Shown: one piece after another, positions 28,867-39,135 of the stretch
How positions within the stretch are numbered: the stretch's first letter is position 1
How the letters are laid out: each line of letters starts with the position of its first letter
From: Streptomyces abyssomicinicus
GTDB taxonomy: Bacteria; Actinomycetota; Actinomycetes; Streptomycetales; Streptomycetaceae
NCBI RefSeq assembly: GCF_008974245.1
Contig: NZ_BBZI01000005.1
Location: forward strand, 1,222,222 to 1,286,221
Direction: 5' to 3'
Length of the DNA: 64,000 nucleotides
Translations under genes and position numbers: made by a program
The notes under the pieces: generated by a model
Seen by the model: only the letters and a program-made list of their open reading frames with translations
Told to the model about the DNA's origin: nothing
Database searches by the model: none

Positions 28867-28989
28867 GTGGTTTCCCGACGACCGCTCCTCGTCCCGGGCA
28901 CGGCGGCCGCGCCCGGCGCGCCCGCGTCCCCCGCGGCGCCCTCGCCGGCCGCCCGGCGCGACACCTCCGGCAGCGACACGGGCTCCTAG
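28867..28989 (+). pseudogene. Possible remnant of a signal-peptide-bearing secreted enzyme
   Basis: A GTG at 28867 follows CAGGAGGAAAGC, an excellent SD sequence, and opens a frame of only 40 codons. It starts MVSRRPLLVPGTAAAPG and continues in Ala/Pro. The double Arg followed by an Ala/Leu/Pro-rich stretch resembles a worn twin-arginine signal peptide. A LacI-type operator and promoter lie upstream. I infer a truncated glycoside hydrolase or sugar-binding gene, but a genuine small peptide cannot be excluded. Confidence 0.3.
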
Positions 28990-29066
28990 CCCCACCGCCC
29001 ACCCCCGGCCCCACTCCCTCGGGCCGGCCCCCTCCCCGCGCGCCCGTGGTTCCGGCGGCGGGCCCG

Positions 29067-29078
29067 GAGAGCGCTCTC
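29067..29078. promoter_or_regulatory. Second GAGAGCGCTCTC palindrome
   Basis: The 12-bp core of the operator at 28675-28688 recurs here, 67 bases before the serine protease start. A regulator bridging the two sites, about 390 bases apart, is possible. Confidence 0.5.
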
Positions 29079-29079
29079 A

Positions 29080-29119
29080 CCGACCCCTGGTTCCACCGAC
29101 CCCTGGTTCCACCGACCCC
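29080..29119. repeat. 16-bp tandem repeat, 2.5 copies
   Basis: CCGACCCCTGGTTCCA occurs at 29080-29095 and 29096-29111 and begins again at 29112. It lies between the palindrome and the protease SD region. Confidence 0.75.
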
Positions 29120-29145
29120 GCCGGAACGGACCGAAAGGCACCCCC

Positions 29146-30312
29146 ATGAGACGCAACGCCCTCACACGCGCCGCACTCGCCGCGCTCTTCGTCGTCGGAG
29201 CGTGGGCCACGCAGGCCGTGCCCACCGCCTCGGCCGACGACGGCCCCGTCGCCGCCACCCGGGAGGAGGCCCCCGCCTCCGACGGGCTGCTGCGGGCCAT
29301 GCGGCAGGACCTGGGCCTCACCGAGGCCGAGGCGAAGGACCGCCTCGCCGCCGAGAAGAGCGCGACCACGCTCGAACCCACGGCGCGCCGCGCCGCCGGC
29401 TCCGCCTACGGCGGCTCCTGGTTCGACGCGGAGACCGGGCGGCTGGCCGTTGCCCTCACCTCGGACGCCCCCGACCGCACCCGCCGTGCCGTGGAGGCCA
29501 CCGGCGCCGAGGTCCGCACCGTCCGGCACGACGCGCGGGCACTGGACGCCACCCAGCGACGCATCGACCGGCTCGACGCCCCGGAAGGGGTGACCGGCTG
29601 GCACGTCGATCCCCGGGCCAACACGGTCGTCGTGAACGTCGCGGACGGAAGCCGGTCCGACGAGGCGGTCCGGCGCTTCCTCGACCGTGCCCGCGAGGCC
29701 GGTCCGGTGACCGTCGCGGAGGTCCCGGGCGCGCCGCGCACCCTGGCGGCGGGCACGGTCGGCGGGGACCCCTTCTACACGGGCAACGTCCGCTGCTCCA
29801 TAGGCTTCTCGGTGGTCGGCGGCTTCGTGACCGCCGGGCACTGCGGTGGAGCCGGCCAGGCGGTCAGCGGCTGGGACCGCAGCTACATCGGCAACATCCA
29901 GGGCTCGTCGTTCCCCGAGAACGACTACGCCTGGGTGAACGTCGGCAGCGGCTGGTGGACCGTGCCGGTGGTGCTCGGCTGGGGCACCGTCTCCGACCAG
30001 CTGGTGCGCGGCTCCAACGAAGCGCCGGTCGGGGCCTCGATCTGCCGCTCCGGCTCGACCACGCACTGGCACTGCGGCACCGTGCTGGCCAAGAACGAGA
30101 CGGTCAACTACAGCCAGGGCGCGGTGCGCCAGATGACCAAGACCAGCGTGTGCGCCGAAGGCGGTGACTCCGGCGGCTCGTTCATCAGCGGCGACCAGGC
30201 ACAGGGCGTCACCTCCGGCGGCTGGGGCAACTGCTCCACCGGAGGCCAGACCTGGTTCCAGCCCGTGAACGAGATCCTCGGCCGGTACGGGCTCACCCTG
30301 GTGACGGCCTGA
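29146..30312 (+). CDS. Secreted chymotrypsin-like serine protease (streptogrisin type, S1E)
   Basis: 388 residues. The signal peptide is about residues 1-30 (ends PTASADD). An alpha-lytic-type propeptide follows to about residue 201 and helps the protease fold before self-cleavage. The mature domain starts near TVGGDPFYTGNVRC. Catalytic residues are His232 (TAGHC), Asp260 (ENDYAWV) and Ser342 (GGDSGGS). Cysteine pairs match the streptogrisin disulfides. The organisation matches streptogrisins A, B, D and related proteases. The promoter region carries a palindrome and a tandem repeat. A strong terminator follows at 30357-30394. Confidence 0.95.
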   Translation: MRRNALTRAALAALFVVGAWATQAVPTASADDGPVAATREEAPASDGLLRAMRQDLGLTEAEAKDRLAAEKSATTLEPTARRAAGSAYGGSWFDAETGRLAVALTSDAPDRTRRAVEATGAEVRTVRHDARALDATQRRIDRLDAPEGVTGWHVDPRANTVVVNVADGSRSDEAVRRFLDRAREAGPVTVAEVPGAPRTLAAGTVGGDPFYTGNVRCSIGFSVVGGFVTAGHCGGAGQAVSGWDRSYIGNIQGSSFPENDYAWVNVGSGWWTVPVVLGWGTVSDQLVRGSNEAPVGASICRSGSTTHWHCGTVLAKNETVNYSQGAVRQMTKTSVCAEGGDSGGSFISGDQAQGVTSGGWGNCSTGGQTWFQPVNEILGRYGLTLVTA

Positions 30313-30356
30313 GAAGGGGGCGGGCGAGGCCGGCCGGCCCCGCCCGCCCGCGCGCC

Positions 30357-30394
30357 CGCGTGGCCCCGGGGAGCGCTCTCCCCGGGGCCACGCG
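30357..30394. terminator. Strong bidirectional terminator hairpin
   Basis: A perfect 17-bp stem (CGCGTGGCCCCGGGGAG at 30357-30373, complement at 30378-30394) with tetraloop CGCT lies between the convergent protease and LLM oxidoreductase genes and can serve both. Confidence 0.8.
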
Positions 30395-30399
30395 CGGGG

Positions 30400-31245
30400 T
30401 CAGCGCAGCTCGAGCAGGTCGGCCAGGCGCCGCCAGCCCTCGCGGGGGTGACGGTCGGGAGAACCGTCGAGCACCTGGAGCGCCACATGGTCGGCGCCCG
30501 CGTCGTGGAACTCGGCGAGGCGGGCGCGGACCGTGTCGTCGCTGCCCCAGATCACCACGGAGTCGATCAGCCGGTCGCTGCCGCCGCCCGCGAAGTCCTT
30601 GTCCTCGAAGCCCATGCGGAGCCAGTTGTCGGTGTAGTTGGGCAGCCTGGTGTACATGTCCACCGTCTGCCGGGCGATCCGGCGCGCCTCGGCCGGGTCG
30701 GAGTTCAGCACCACCTTCACCTCCGGCGCCAGCAGCGCCTCCTTGCCGAGCGTCTCCCGGGCGCGGGCCACGAACTGCGCGTCCACCAGGTACGGGTGGG
30801 CGCCCGCCGTCCGCTCGGCCGCCAGCCGCAGCATCTTCGGCCCGAGCGCCGCCAGCGCGCGCGACCCGGGGGGAAGCGGAGCCGAGGCCGCGTCCAGCGC
30901 GTCCAGGTAGGCGACCATCGCCGAGTACGGCTTCTGGTAGTTCTTCGCCAGCGGGGCGTGACTGACGCCGAGGCCCAGCAGGAGCCGCCCGGGATGCCGG
31001 TCCTCCACCGCCGCCGCCTGCTGGGCGACCATCTCCGCGTCGTACTGCCAGATGCTCAGGATGCCGGTCGCCACCGCGATCCGGGAGGACGCCGCCAGCA
31101 GTTCACCGGCGGCCGGCACCGAACCCATCCCGAACCAGACGGCACCGAAGCCCAGCCTGTCCAGCTCGTTGACGGCCTCCACCACCTCGTCCCCGCCCTC
31201 GCGGAGCTTTCCGCTCCAGATGCCGAAGCGTCCGACGTCCACCAT
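30400..31245 (-). CDS. LLM-class F420-dependent oxidoreductase
   Basis: 281 residues with GGAAGGA 9 bases before the ATG at 31245 (MVDVGRFGIWSG). It has the luciferase-like TIM-barrel pattern: LDRLGFGAVWFGMGS, then IAVATGILSIWQYD and HPGRLLLGLGVSHAP, then GADHVALQVLDG near the end. Actinobacterial members use coenzyme F420 to reduce or oxidise small molecules. An earlier ATG at 31254 has the ribosome site immediately adjacent and is less likely. It points away from the tRNA-like locus. Confidence 0.88.
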   Translation of the reverse strand: MVDVGRFGIWSGKLREGGDEVVEAVNELDRLGFGAVWFGMGSVPAAGELLAASSRIAVATGILSIWQYDAEMVAQQAAAVEDRHPGRLLLGLGVSHAPLAKNYQKPYSAMVAYLDALDAASAPLPPGSRALAALGPKMLRLAAERTAGAHPYLVDAQFVARARETLGKEALLAPEVKVVLNSDPAEARRIARQTVDMYTRLPNYTDNWLRMGFEDKDFAGGGSDRLIDSVVIWGSDDTVRARLAEFHDAGADHVALQVLDGSPDRHPREGWRRLADLLELR

Positions 31246-31371
31246 GAGGCACATTCCTTCCGGTCGGCTGCGAGCCATCGTTCCCATGCTCCCAGCAACC
31301 CGGGCGATGGCCCGCATTCCCCGTTCACCCGAACAGCGTCAACGGCTTGATCCGCACCCTCCGAAAGTGGG

Positions 31372-31400
31372 TTGAACCCCCTGCCCGCCACCGGCAGAAT
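31372..31400 (+). promoter_or_regulatory. Housekeeping-type promoter of the tRNA-like/773-residue gene unit
   Basis: TTGAAC (31372-31377) and CAGAAT (31395-31400) are separated by exactly 17 bases. Initiation 7-10 bases past the -10 box falls at 31407-31410, directly before the first base of the tRNA-like cloverleaf (31411). A long reading frame that begins with TTG at 31372 therefore uses the -35 hexamer as its start codon and should be disregarded. Confidence 0.65.
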
Positions 31401-31410
31401 CGGCGCACCA

Positions 31411-31486
31411 CGACGTGTAGCTCAGTCAGCGGAGCGCCAGGCTCGGGACCTGGAGGGCGCGGGGGCGGAACCCGCCACGTCGGCCA
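31411..31486 (+). tRNA. tRNA-Pro(CGG)-like cloverleaf with degenerate elbow
   Basis: Seventy-six bases fold into a full cloverleaf. The acceptor stem is a perfect 7 bp (CGACGTG/CACGTCG), then T8 A9. The D stem is GCTC/GAGC. The anticodon stem is a perfect 5 bp (CCAGG/CCTGG) around loop CTCGGGA, anticodon CGG, with U33 and G37. The variable region is AGGGC and the T stem is GCGGG/CCCGC. The end is discriminator G73 plus encoded CCA. C1-G72 and G35-G36 fit bacterial tRNA-Pro, but G73 replaces A73. The D loop (AGTCAGCG) lacks the GG pair, and the T loop (GGCGGAA) lacks TTCRA, so a normal elbow cannot form. The last A is the A of the downstream ATG. It is therefore probably a tRNA-like RNA or leader rather than an ordinary tRNA. 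Confidence 0.6.
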
Positions 31487-33807
31487 TGGACGAGAACGCT
31501 GAGCAGCAGCACATCGACGCCCCGACCGCACCCGGTGCCTCCACCGGCTATCCGCTCGGACAGCTGGCCAAGGCGCTCACCACCGCGGCGACCCACCACG
31601 ACCCCGAGGTACGCGCCCGCGCGGAACGCAAGGGCGAGCGCTGGCGCGCCGTGCTGAGCGCCGTCCGGCACGGACGGGTGACCGTCGGCTCGCGCGCGCC
31701 GGTCGCCGGACTGCCCGCCTGGGTCACCCCCGAAGTGGTCCACGGCGGCTTCGCCACCGGCGCCGCGAGCGCCGGCGGCCCCCTGCTGGAGTACGAACGG
31801 CGGGCCGCGCGCCTCGCCGGCGTGCCCGAGGACCGCCACGCGCTGTTCGCCCACTTCCTCACCGGGGAAGGCCTGAACAGGCTCTGCGAGCTGCTCGACA
31901 GCGGCGCCTACGAGGTGGCCGTGCCCGAGGAGGCCGCCCTGCTCACCGTGGCCTGGCTGGTCCGCGCGGGCGAGACGGACGCGGCCGTCGACCTGGTGGG
32001 CGAACTGGCCCCGTTCGCCGGCCTGCTGCGGTTCACCCCCCGTCCCGCCACCCGGCCGGCGGCCGGGCCCGGCTCCGTGCACCGGACCACGGCCCGCCAG
32101 GCACGGGAGACGCTGGAGAGCCGCCGGCCCCACCACGCCGTCGAGACCCAGCGGGAGGCGCTCACCGTCTGGCAGCCGTTCGGCGACGAACTGCTCGCCC
32201 ACTGGCTGGAGACGGCCGACGGCGGCGAGGTGCTCGCCCGCACCCCCGACGACGCCTGGCGCGAGCGCGGCGCGCGGCTGCTCCGCCGCTACCAGGACCT
32301 CGCCGCCGAACACACCCGCTGCACCAGGCACCGCGACCCCCGGCAGAACCTGGCCGTGCTGCGCACCGCCCTGGCGGAGGCCGTGGCCGGCCGCACCCCG
32401 GACCCCCGGCTGCTCGGGCTGCTGCGGGTCGCCGTGGCCGGCATGGTCCGCAAGCGCGGCCTGCCCGGCTCCCCGCGCCACACCGGGCTGCGCCGTGCGC
32501 AGGCGGTCCAGGCGGCGCTGCCGTCGCACCACCGGCTCGCCCAGCTGGTGGCGGCACGGCTCGCCGTACTGCCCCAGGACCTCGGCGTCACCGACGTCGC
32601 CGCGCTCACCGGCGCGGTGACGCGGCGGGAGGCGGCCACCACCGGGCTTCCGGCCGGAGCCACGATCCCGGTCAAGGTCCGCCGGCCGGTCGAGGGCGCG
32701 CTGAGCGCGCCGGTCGCCACCCTGGTCGAGCGGGGGGTCGTGCCCTCCGCGGAGGTGCTCGCCCAGCTGACTCCCCAGCTGGTCGGCGCCGTCTGGGCAC
32801 GCGCATGGCCGGACGAGTCGCTGCACGCCCTCACCGAGGCCGTCTACCGGGCGTTCCGCGGGCGGCGCTCGCTGCTCCTGCTGAACCTGGCCTCGCAGGT
32901 CAGGGTGGAGGAGCTGCCCTGGGTGCGTGCCGTCCTCCCGCTGCGCCGGCCCGGCGACGGCGGTCAGGGCCCGGCCGCCGTGCTGCGGGAGCTGGGCGAG
33001 CTGGCCCTGCGCGCCTTCCCGGGCACCCTCGTGCCCAACCCGCTGCTGCGCGAACTCGGTGTGCTGGCACGGCAGGCGGAGCTGGACGCGCCGCTGGTGG
33101 AGGAACTGGCCGCGGACATCTTCATGGGCGCCTTCAGCCCCAAGTTCGGCGAGGCGGCCCGGATCGCCGGGGCGTTGCTCACCGGCACCCTGTACGAGCG
33201 GTACTACGACATCCCCTACGCGGCGCTGGGCGGCGCCGCGGACGGCGGGCGCTCCGGCCGGGCGCGGGCCGGCGACTTCGCCGCGCTGTGCGCGGATCGG
33301 GCCCGGGCGGCGTCGGCGGGTGCGGTCGCCTCCGCCCGGTCGGTGGCGGGGGAGGGCATGGTGATCGAACAGGCGCAGATCGTCACCACCCACAACCTGG
33401 CCACCCTGGTGGCCCGGGCGGGCGTCGCGCCCGCCGAGGGGTGGGAACGGCCCGCCCGCGACGCGTTCCTGACGGCCTGGCGCCTGGTGGGACGGCTCGA
33501 GGGCAACCCGCGGCCGCTCGCCACCGTCAAGGACGCGGCGTACGCGTGGCGGCAGGCGGTGTTCTTCCTGTCGCTCTGCACGCCGCGGGAACGGGAGCGG
33601 GTCCTGGCCTGGCTGCCCGGCGACGCGGACGGCGACACCGGCCGGCGGCCCGCCCGGGTCACGGCCCGCCTGGCCCCCGCGGTGCGCGGCCTGCTGGACG
33701 CGGCCGCCGGGCGGGACGCCGAGGCCGGCGGAGGCCGGCGGTTCCTGGGCTGGACCGTCGGCCGCCACTGGCTGCTGGACGTTCCCGGGGTCCGGGCGCG
33801 CCGCTGA
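31486..33807 (+). CDS. Large helical protein of unknown function downstream of a tRNA-like element
   Basis: 773 residues from the ATG at 31486 (MDENAEQQHIDAP). No SD sequence precedes it; the 3' strand of the tRNA-like acceptor occupies that place. It has no signal peptide, membrane helix, Walker motif or known nuclease motif that I can see. The sequence is mostly alpha-helical and looks like repeats: SLLLLNLASQVRVEELPWV, AADIFMGAFSPKFGEAARIA, GTLYERYYDIPYAAL, then IEQAQIVTTHNLATLVARAG near residue 640. The THNLATLV block and the DAAYAWRQAVFFLSLC block near the C-terminus look like conserved cores. I know of similar uncharacterised large proteins in Streptomyces, but no function. The arrangement suggests it binds or is controlled by the RNA element. 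Confidence 0.75.
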   Translation: MDENAEQQHIDAPTAPGASTGYPLGQLAKALTTAATHHDPEVRARAERKGERWRAVLSAVRHGRVTVGSRAPVAGLPAWVTPEVVHGGFATGAASAGGPLLEYERRAARLAGVPEDRHALFAHFLTGEGLNRLCELLDSGAYEVAVPEEAALLTVAWLVRAGETDAAVDLVGELAPFAGLLRFTPRPATRPAAGPGSVHRTTARQARETLESRRPHHAVETQREALTVWQPFGDELLAHWLETADGGEVLARTPDDAWRERGARLLRRYQDLAAEHTRCTRHRDPRQNLAVLRTALAEAVAGRTPDPRLLGLLRVAVAGMVRKRGLPGSPRHTGLRRAQAVQAALPSHHRLAQLVAARLAVLPQDLGVTDVAALTGAVTRREAATTGLPAGATIPVKVRRPVEGALSAPVATLVERGVVPSAEVLAQLTPQLVGAVWARAWPDESLHALTEAVYRAFRGRRSLLLLNLASQVRVEELPWVRAVLPLRRPGDGGQGPAAVLRELGELALRAFPGTLVPNPLLRELGVLARQAELDAPLVEELAADIFMGAFSPKFGEAARIAGALLTGTLYERYYDIPYAALGGAADGGRSGRARAGDFAALCADRARAASAGAVASARSVAGEGMVIEQAQIVTTHNLATLVARAGVAPAEGWERPARDAFLTAWRLVGRLEGNPRPLATVKDAAYAWRQAVFFLSLCTPRERERVLAWLPGDADGDTGRRPARVTARLAPAVRGLLDAAAGRDAEAGGGRRFLGWTVGRHWLLDVPGVRARR

Positions 33808-33984
33808 CCTCGGCAGGCACGGCGGGGCGGGCGCGCCGCCGACCTCGGGAAGGACGGCGGGGCGTGCGACGGACCCGGCTCCCCGGGCGTCCGGCGGCCC
33901 GGGTTAGGCTGCCGCGGACGATCGGGCCGACGGGCCGAGACACGCCGCGCCGGCCTTCCCCGAGCCCCCGGAGATACGCCGCCC

Positions 33985-35067
33985 ATGTCCTCACGGCCTT
34001 CCTCGCGCGCCCTGTCCCTCCGCACCGTCACCGCCGTCGCGCTGGCCCTCGCCGTCACCGGCGCGCTGCCCGCCGGGGGAGCGGCCGCCGCCGGGACGGG
34101 CGCCGGGACCGTTCCCACGACCGGAGTCGAGGCGGCCCCGCTGGTCGCCGGCCTCTACCAGTCCGCCTACTCCGAGCGGAACGACGCGCTGTGGGCCACC
34201 GCCGCGGTGGGCATGCCCCCGGCGCCGGTCACCGGCTCCCAGTTGGTGAAGGTCGACCCGGACACGCTGGAGGTCGAGGCGGCCTACCCCGTCCCGGTGA
34301 CGGAGAGCGGGACACCCGAGGCCGTCTACGGGATCGACGTCGACGACGAGCACAACACCCTGTGGGTGACCAGCACCCGCAACGACTCGGTGGCCGTCTA
34401 CAGCCAGCGCGACGGACGGCACCTCGCCACCCTGACCGGCGCGCAGCACTCGCGCGAGGTCGTGGTGGACGAGCGGCGTGACCTGGTCTGGGTGAGCGCC
34501 TACGGCTCGGGCGAGCTCGTCGCCTACGACAGCGGGTCCTTCGAGGAGGTCCGCCGGGTCACCGTCGAGGGCAGCGGGCCCACCGGGCTGGCGGTGAACG
34601 AGCGCACCGGCGCCGTCTACGCGGCCGATTACCTCAACAGCCGCATCATCGAGGTCCGGCCCGGCGCCGGGAGTCCGCGGCTGCTCCCCGCCGGATCCGG
34701 CCCGCTGGGCATCGCGCTCTCCCCGGACGGACGGACCGCCTACACCGCCGACCAGACCACCGGCACCCTCACCGTCGTCTCCCTGCGCTCCGGCACCGTC
34801 ACCGCCACGGTGCCGACCGGCGCGGGCGCCAAGTCCGTCGACGTCGCCCCGCGCACCGGCCGGGTCGTGGTGGTCAACCGCCTCGCGGGTGACGTCTCCG
34901 TCGTCGACCCCCGCACCACCGAGGTGGTCGCCACCGTACCGACCGGCCCCCTCCCCAACCACGTCCGCGTCACCGGCGGCACGGCCTTCGTCCTGGACAA
35001 GTCCGCGGCCGGCGCGACCGGCGAGGACCGGGTGACCCGCGTCCGCCTGCGCGCCGTCACCTCCTGA
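33985..35067 (+). CDS. Secreted YncE-like beta-propeller protein
   Basis: 360 residues. A signal peptide of about 36 residues ends at GGAAAAG. The rest is a seven-bladed-type propeller with recurring strands: NTLWVTSTRNDSVAVYSQ, RDLVWVSAYGSGELVAYDS, GAVYAADYLNSRIIEV, GRTAYTADQTTGTLTVVS and GRVVVVNRLAGDVSVVDP. Spacing is about 40 residues. Such proteins sit outside the membrane and may bind ligands or partners; no catalytic residues are evident. The 177-base spacer before it contains an imperfect repeat (GACCTCGGCAGGCACGGCGG twice). It is monocistronic in appearance. Confidence 0.85.
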   Translation: MSSRPSSRALSLRTVTAVALALAVTGALPAGGAAAAGTGAGTVPTTGVEAAPLVAGLYQSAYSERNDALWATAAVGMPPAPVTGSQLVKVDPDTLEVEAAYPVPVTESGTPEAVYGIDVDDEHNTLWVTSTRNDSVAVYSQRDGRHLATLTGAQHSREVVVDERRDLVWVSAYGSGELVAYDSGSFEEVRRVTVEGSGPTGLAVNERTGAVYAADYLNSRIIEVRPGAGSPRLLPAGSGPLGIALSPDGRTAYTADQTTGTLTVVSLRSGTVTATVPTGAGAKSVDVAPRTGRVVVVNRLAGDVSVVDPRTTEVVATVPTGPLPNHVRVTGGTAFVLDKSAAGATGEDRVTRVRLRAVTS

Positions 35068-35144
35068 CGGCGGGAGGCGGAGCCGGACGCCGCCGCCCCC
35101 TGCCGCTCCCTCCCGCTCCCTCCCGCACGTGAGAGCCTGGCCGC

Positions 35145-35627
35145 ATGGAGAGGTTCGCCGACCGGCTGGAGTCGGCCTGGGAGTGGTGGGACGCCGCGAT
35201 CGAGGAGTCGCAGGAGGGGCGCTGGGTCCGTGACGCCGTGGAACGGCAGGTCGTGGCAGACGTCATGGCCGCCACCAACGCCCTGCACGGCGGCCGGCTC
35301 CCGCCCTTCGCCGCGGACAACTGGTACGTGCGCATCGGCCGGGTCTCCAACTGGGCGGGCGTCCTGCGGCTGGCCGCACGGGCCGGCGGGTGGGAGCTGC
35401 GCCCGGTGACCGGTCACCCGCCCCCGCGGCCGTCCGGCATGGCGGAACTGCTCTCCGGGATCTACGCGGTCGGCGAGCAGGGCGAGAGGTGGATGCGGAG
35501 CTTCCTCGCGGACGGGGTGCCCCCGGCGGAGTCCGACATCGCCGCCGCCGAGGGCTTCCTGTGCGGGCCGGGTTCCATGGAGGACCTGGACGTCTTCTTC
35601 GACGACCGAGGGCCGGTGACGGAATGA
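35145..35627 (+). CDS. Hypothetical protein
   Basis: 160 residues, soluble, rich in Trp and acidic residues: ERFADRLESAWEWWDAAIEES at the start and SMEDLDVFFDDRGP at the end. I see no signal peptide or known motif. It is followed after seven bases by another small acidic protein in the same direction, so the two are likely co-transcribed. Family unknown. Codon use is normal for the region, which supports a real gene. Confidence 0.65.
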   Translation: MERFADRLESAWEWWDAAIEESQEGRWVRDAVERQVVADVMAATNALHGGRLPPFAADNWYVRIGRVSNWAGVLRLAARAGGWELRPVTGHPPPRPSGMAELLSGIYAVGEQGERWMRSFLADGVPPAESDIAAAEGFLCGPGSMEDLDVFFDDRGPVTE

Positions 35628-35634
35628 TGCGCCC

Positions 35635-36066
35635 ATGAGCGTCGTCGTCGACTTCTTCCTCGCGCCCGACGACCCGGCCGCCGCGCGCGCCCTCGACGGC
35701 GGGCCCGGCCCGGGGCAGGCGTCCTTCTCCTGCGGCAACCTCGACCCGGAGGAGGCCGTGCTCGACTGGCAGGCGTTCCTCACGGGGGAGGCGTGGGACG
35801 CCCTGGTCGAGGCCGACGAGCCGCGCGTCGTCGCCGAGCAGGACGACGGCGGGCCCTGGGTCTTCGCCGTGTCCGGCCGCCTCGCCGGGGCTCTTGCCAC
35901 GGCCGGCCCGCGACGGCTGCGGGAGACGGCCACCGCCTGGGCGGAGCGGGCGGCGGGGCGGGGGAGGGGCGTCGGGGAGGAGGCCGCGGCGGAGATCCTC
36001 GGCTCCGTCGCCGCACTGGCCCGGGCGGCCGGGCAGGGCGGCGGACTCTACTGCCGGGTGGGGTGA
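35635..36066 (+). CDS. Hypothetical protein
   Basis: 143 residues starting MSVVVDFFLAPDDPAAARAL. It is soluble and acidic in its first half (EAWDALVEADEPRVVAEQDD) and Ala/Gly-rich in its second half (ATAWAERAAGRGRGVG). The start is seven bases after the previous stop. The opening resembles small Streptomyces proteins of unknown role with an alpha/beta fold, but I cannot name the family. It probably functions with the 160-residue neighbour. Confidence 0.65.
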   Translation: MSVVVDFFLAPDDPAAARALDGGPGPGQASFSCGNLDPEEAVLDWQAFLTGEAWDALVEADEPRVVAEQDDGGPWVFAVSGRLAGALATAGPRRLRETATAWAERAAGRGRGVGEEAAAEILGSVAALARAAGQGGGLYCRVG

Positions 36067-36207
36067 GGGAGCCCCGCCGGTGCGGGCGTTACGGGCGGGG
36101 TGACCCGAAGTCGCCCGGTTTGAGTAGGCGTACTCAGGCCGCCGGCCCGCCGGGCGCCCGAGCATGGTGGAAGGCTCGGCACGCGGGCCGTGACGAAGGA
36201 GGCCACC

Positions 36208-36621
36208 ATGGACAGCCCGGACGAGGTTCCCGCCCCCGCCGCCCCGGCGGGGGAACGGGCGGCCCCCGTCCTGCGCGCCACCGCACTGCCGCTCCCGGAA
36301 CCGGAGCAGGTGCCCTGGAGGTGGGCGGAGGAGTTCCGCGCCAACTCCTGCGCCGGGCCCGGGGCCCGGCTGCGCCTGCGGACCCGGCTGACGGCCGCCT
36401 CGTGGTTCGGCGACGTGGAGACCGCCAGCCAGGCCCTGGACGCGCTGGTCCGCGGCACCATCCGTGAGGCCCGGCTCGCCCGGGACGAGCAGCTCACCGT
36501 CCGGGCGTTCATCCTCCCCACCAACGAACTGGTCCTGGAGACGGAGTCGCGGGACGCCGCCACCGCCGACCCGGTGCGGCGGCAACTGGTCCTGCCGCCG
36601 CTGCGTTCCGCCCCGGCCTGA
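36208..36621 (+). CDS. Hypothetical protein
   Basis: 137 residues from the ATG at 36208, chosen because GAAGGAGG lies six bases before it; a GTG at 36190 lies upstream of that site. A Pro/Ala-rich N-terminus leads to a compact basic domain with RLRLRTRLTAASWFGDVETA and GTIREARLARDEQL. There is no signal peptide. It converges with the molybdopterin oxidoreductase gene 54 bases away. I do not recognise the family. Confidence 0.65.
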   Translation: MDSPDEVPAPAAPAGERAAPVLRATALPLPEPEQVPWRWAEEFRANSCAGPGARLRLRTRLTAASWFGDVETASQALDALVRGTIREARLARDEQLTVRAFILPTNELVLETESRDAATADPVRRQLVLPPLRSAPA

Positions 36622-36675
36622 GCCGGCCCCGCGGCGACCGCTGCGGCCGCTGCGGCCGCGGCGAGGCGTGCCGCC

Positions 36676-39042
<2,367 letters not shown>

Positions 39043-39080
39043 CGTGATCTCTCCTCAACTCTCCGATGAACGCGGGTGAA

Positions 39081-39124
39081 TGCCGGTGACCTGCCGCCGA
39101 CCTGCCGGTGACCTGCCGCCGACC
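39081..39124. repeat. 22-bp perfect tandem duplication
   Basis: TGCCGGTGACCTGCCGCCGACC occurs at 39081-39102 and 39103-39124, in the spacer upstream of the molybdopterin gene and downstream of the SRPBCC gene. Confidence 0.8.
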
Positions 39125-39135
39125 TCCGGACGGCG

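Larger units (their letters stand above)
28565..29145. other. Operator-rich intergenic region
   Basis: This 580-base stretch holds two GAGAGCGCTCTC palindromes (28675-28688 and 29067-29078), a possible promoter (TTGACG at 28695-28700 and TTTCAT at 28718-28723, 17-base spacer), a 41-codon frame from a GTG with an SD sequence (28867-28989), and a 16-bp tandem repeat just before the protease gene. Longer frames here are G/C-driven and unsupported. Confidence 0.5.

Noticed and set aside
31372..31485. In-frame extension of the 773-residue protein to a TTG at 31372
   Set aside because: That TTG is the -35 hexamer of a well-spaced promoter and the extension would translate the whole tRNA-like element.
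31411..31486. Integration site of a mobile element at a tRNA gene
   Set aside because: No integrase, excisionase or second partial copy of the tRNA-like sequence was seen in the window.
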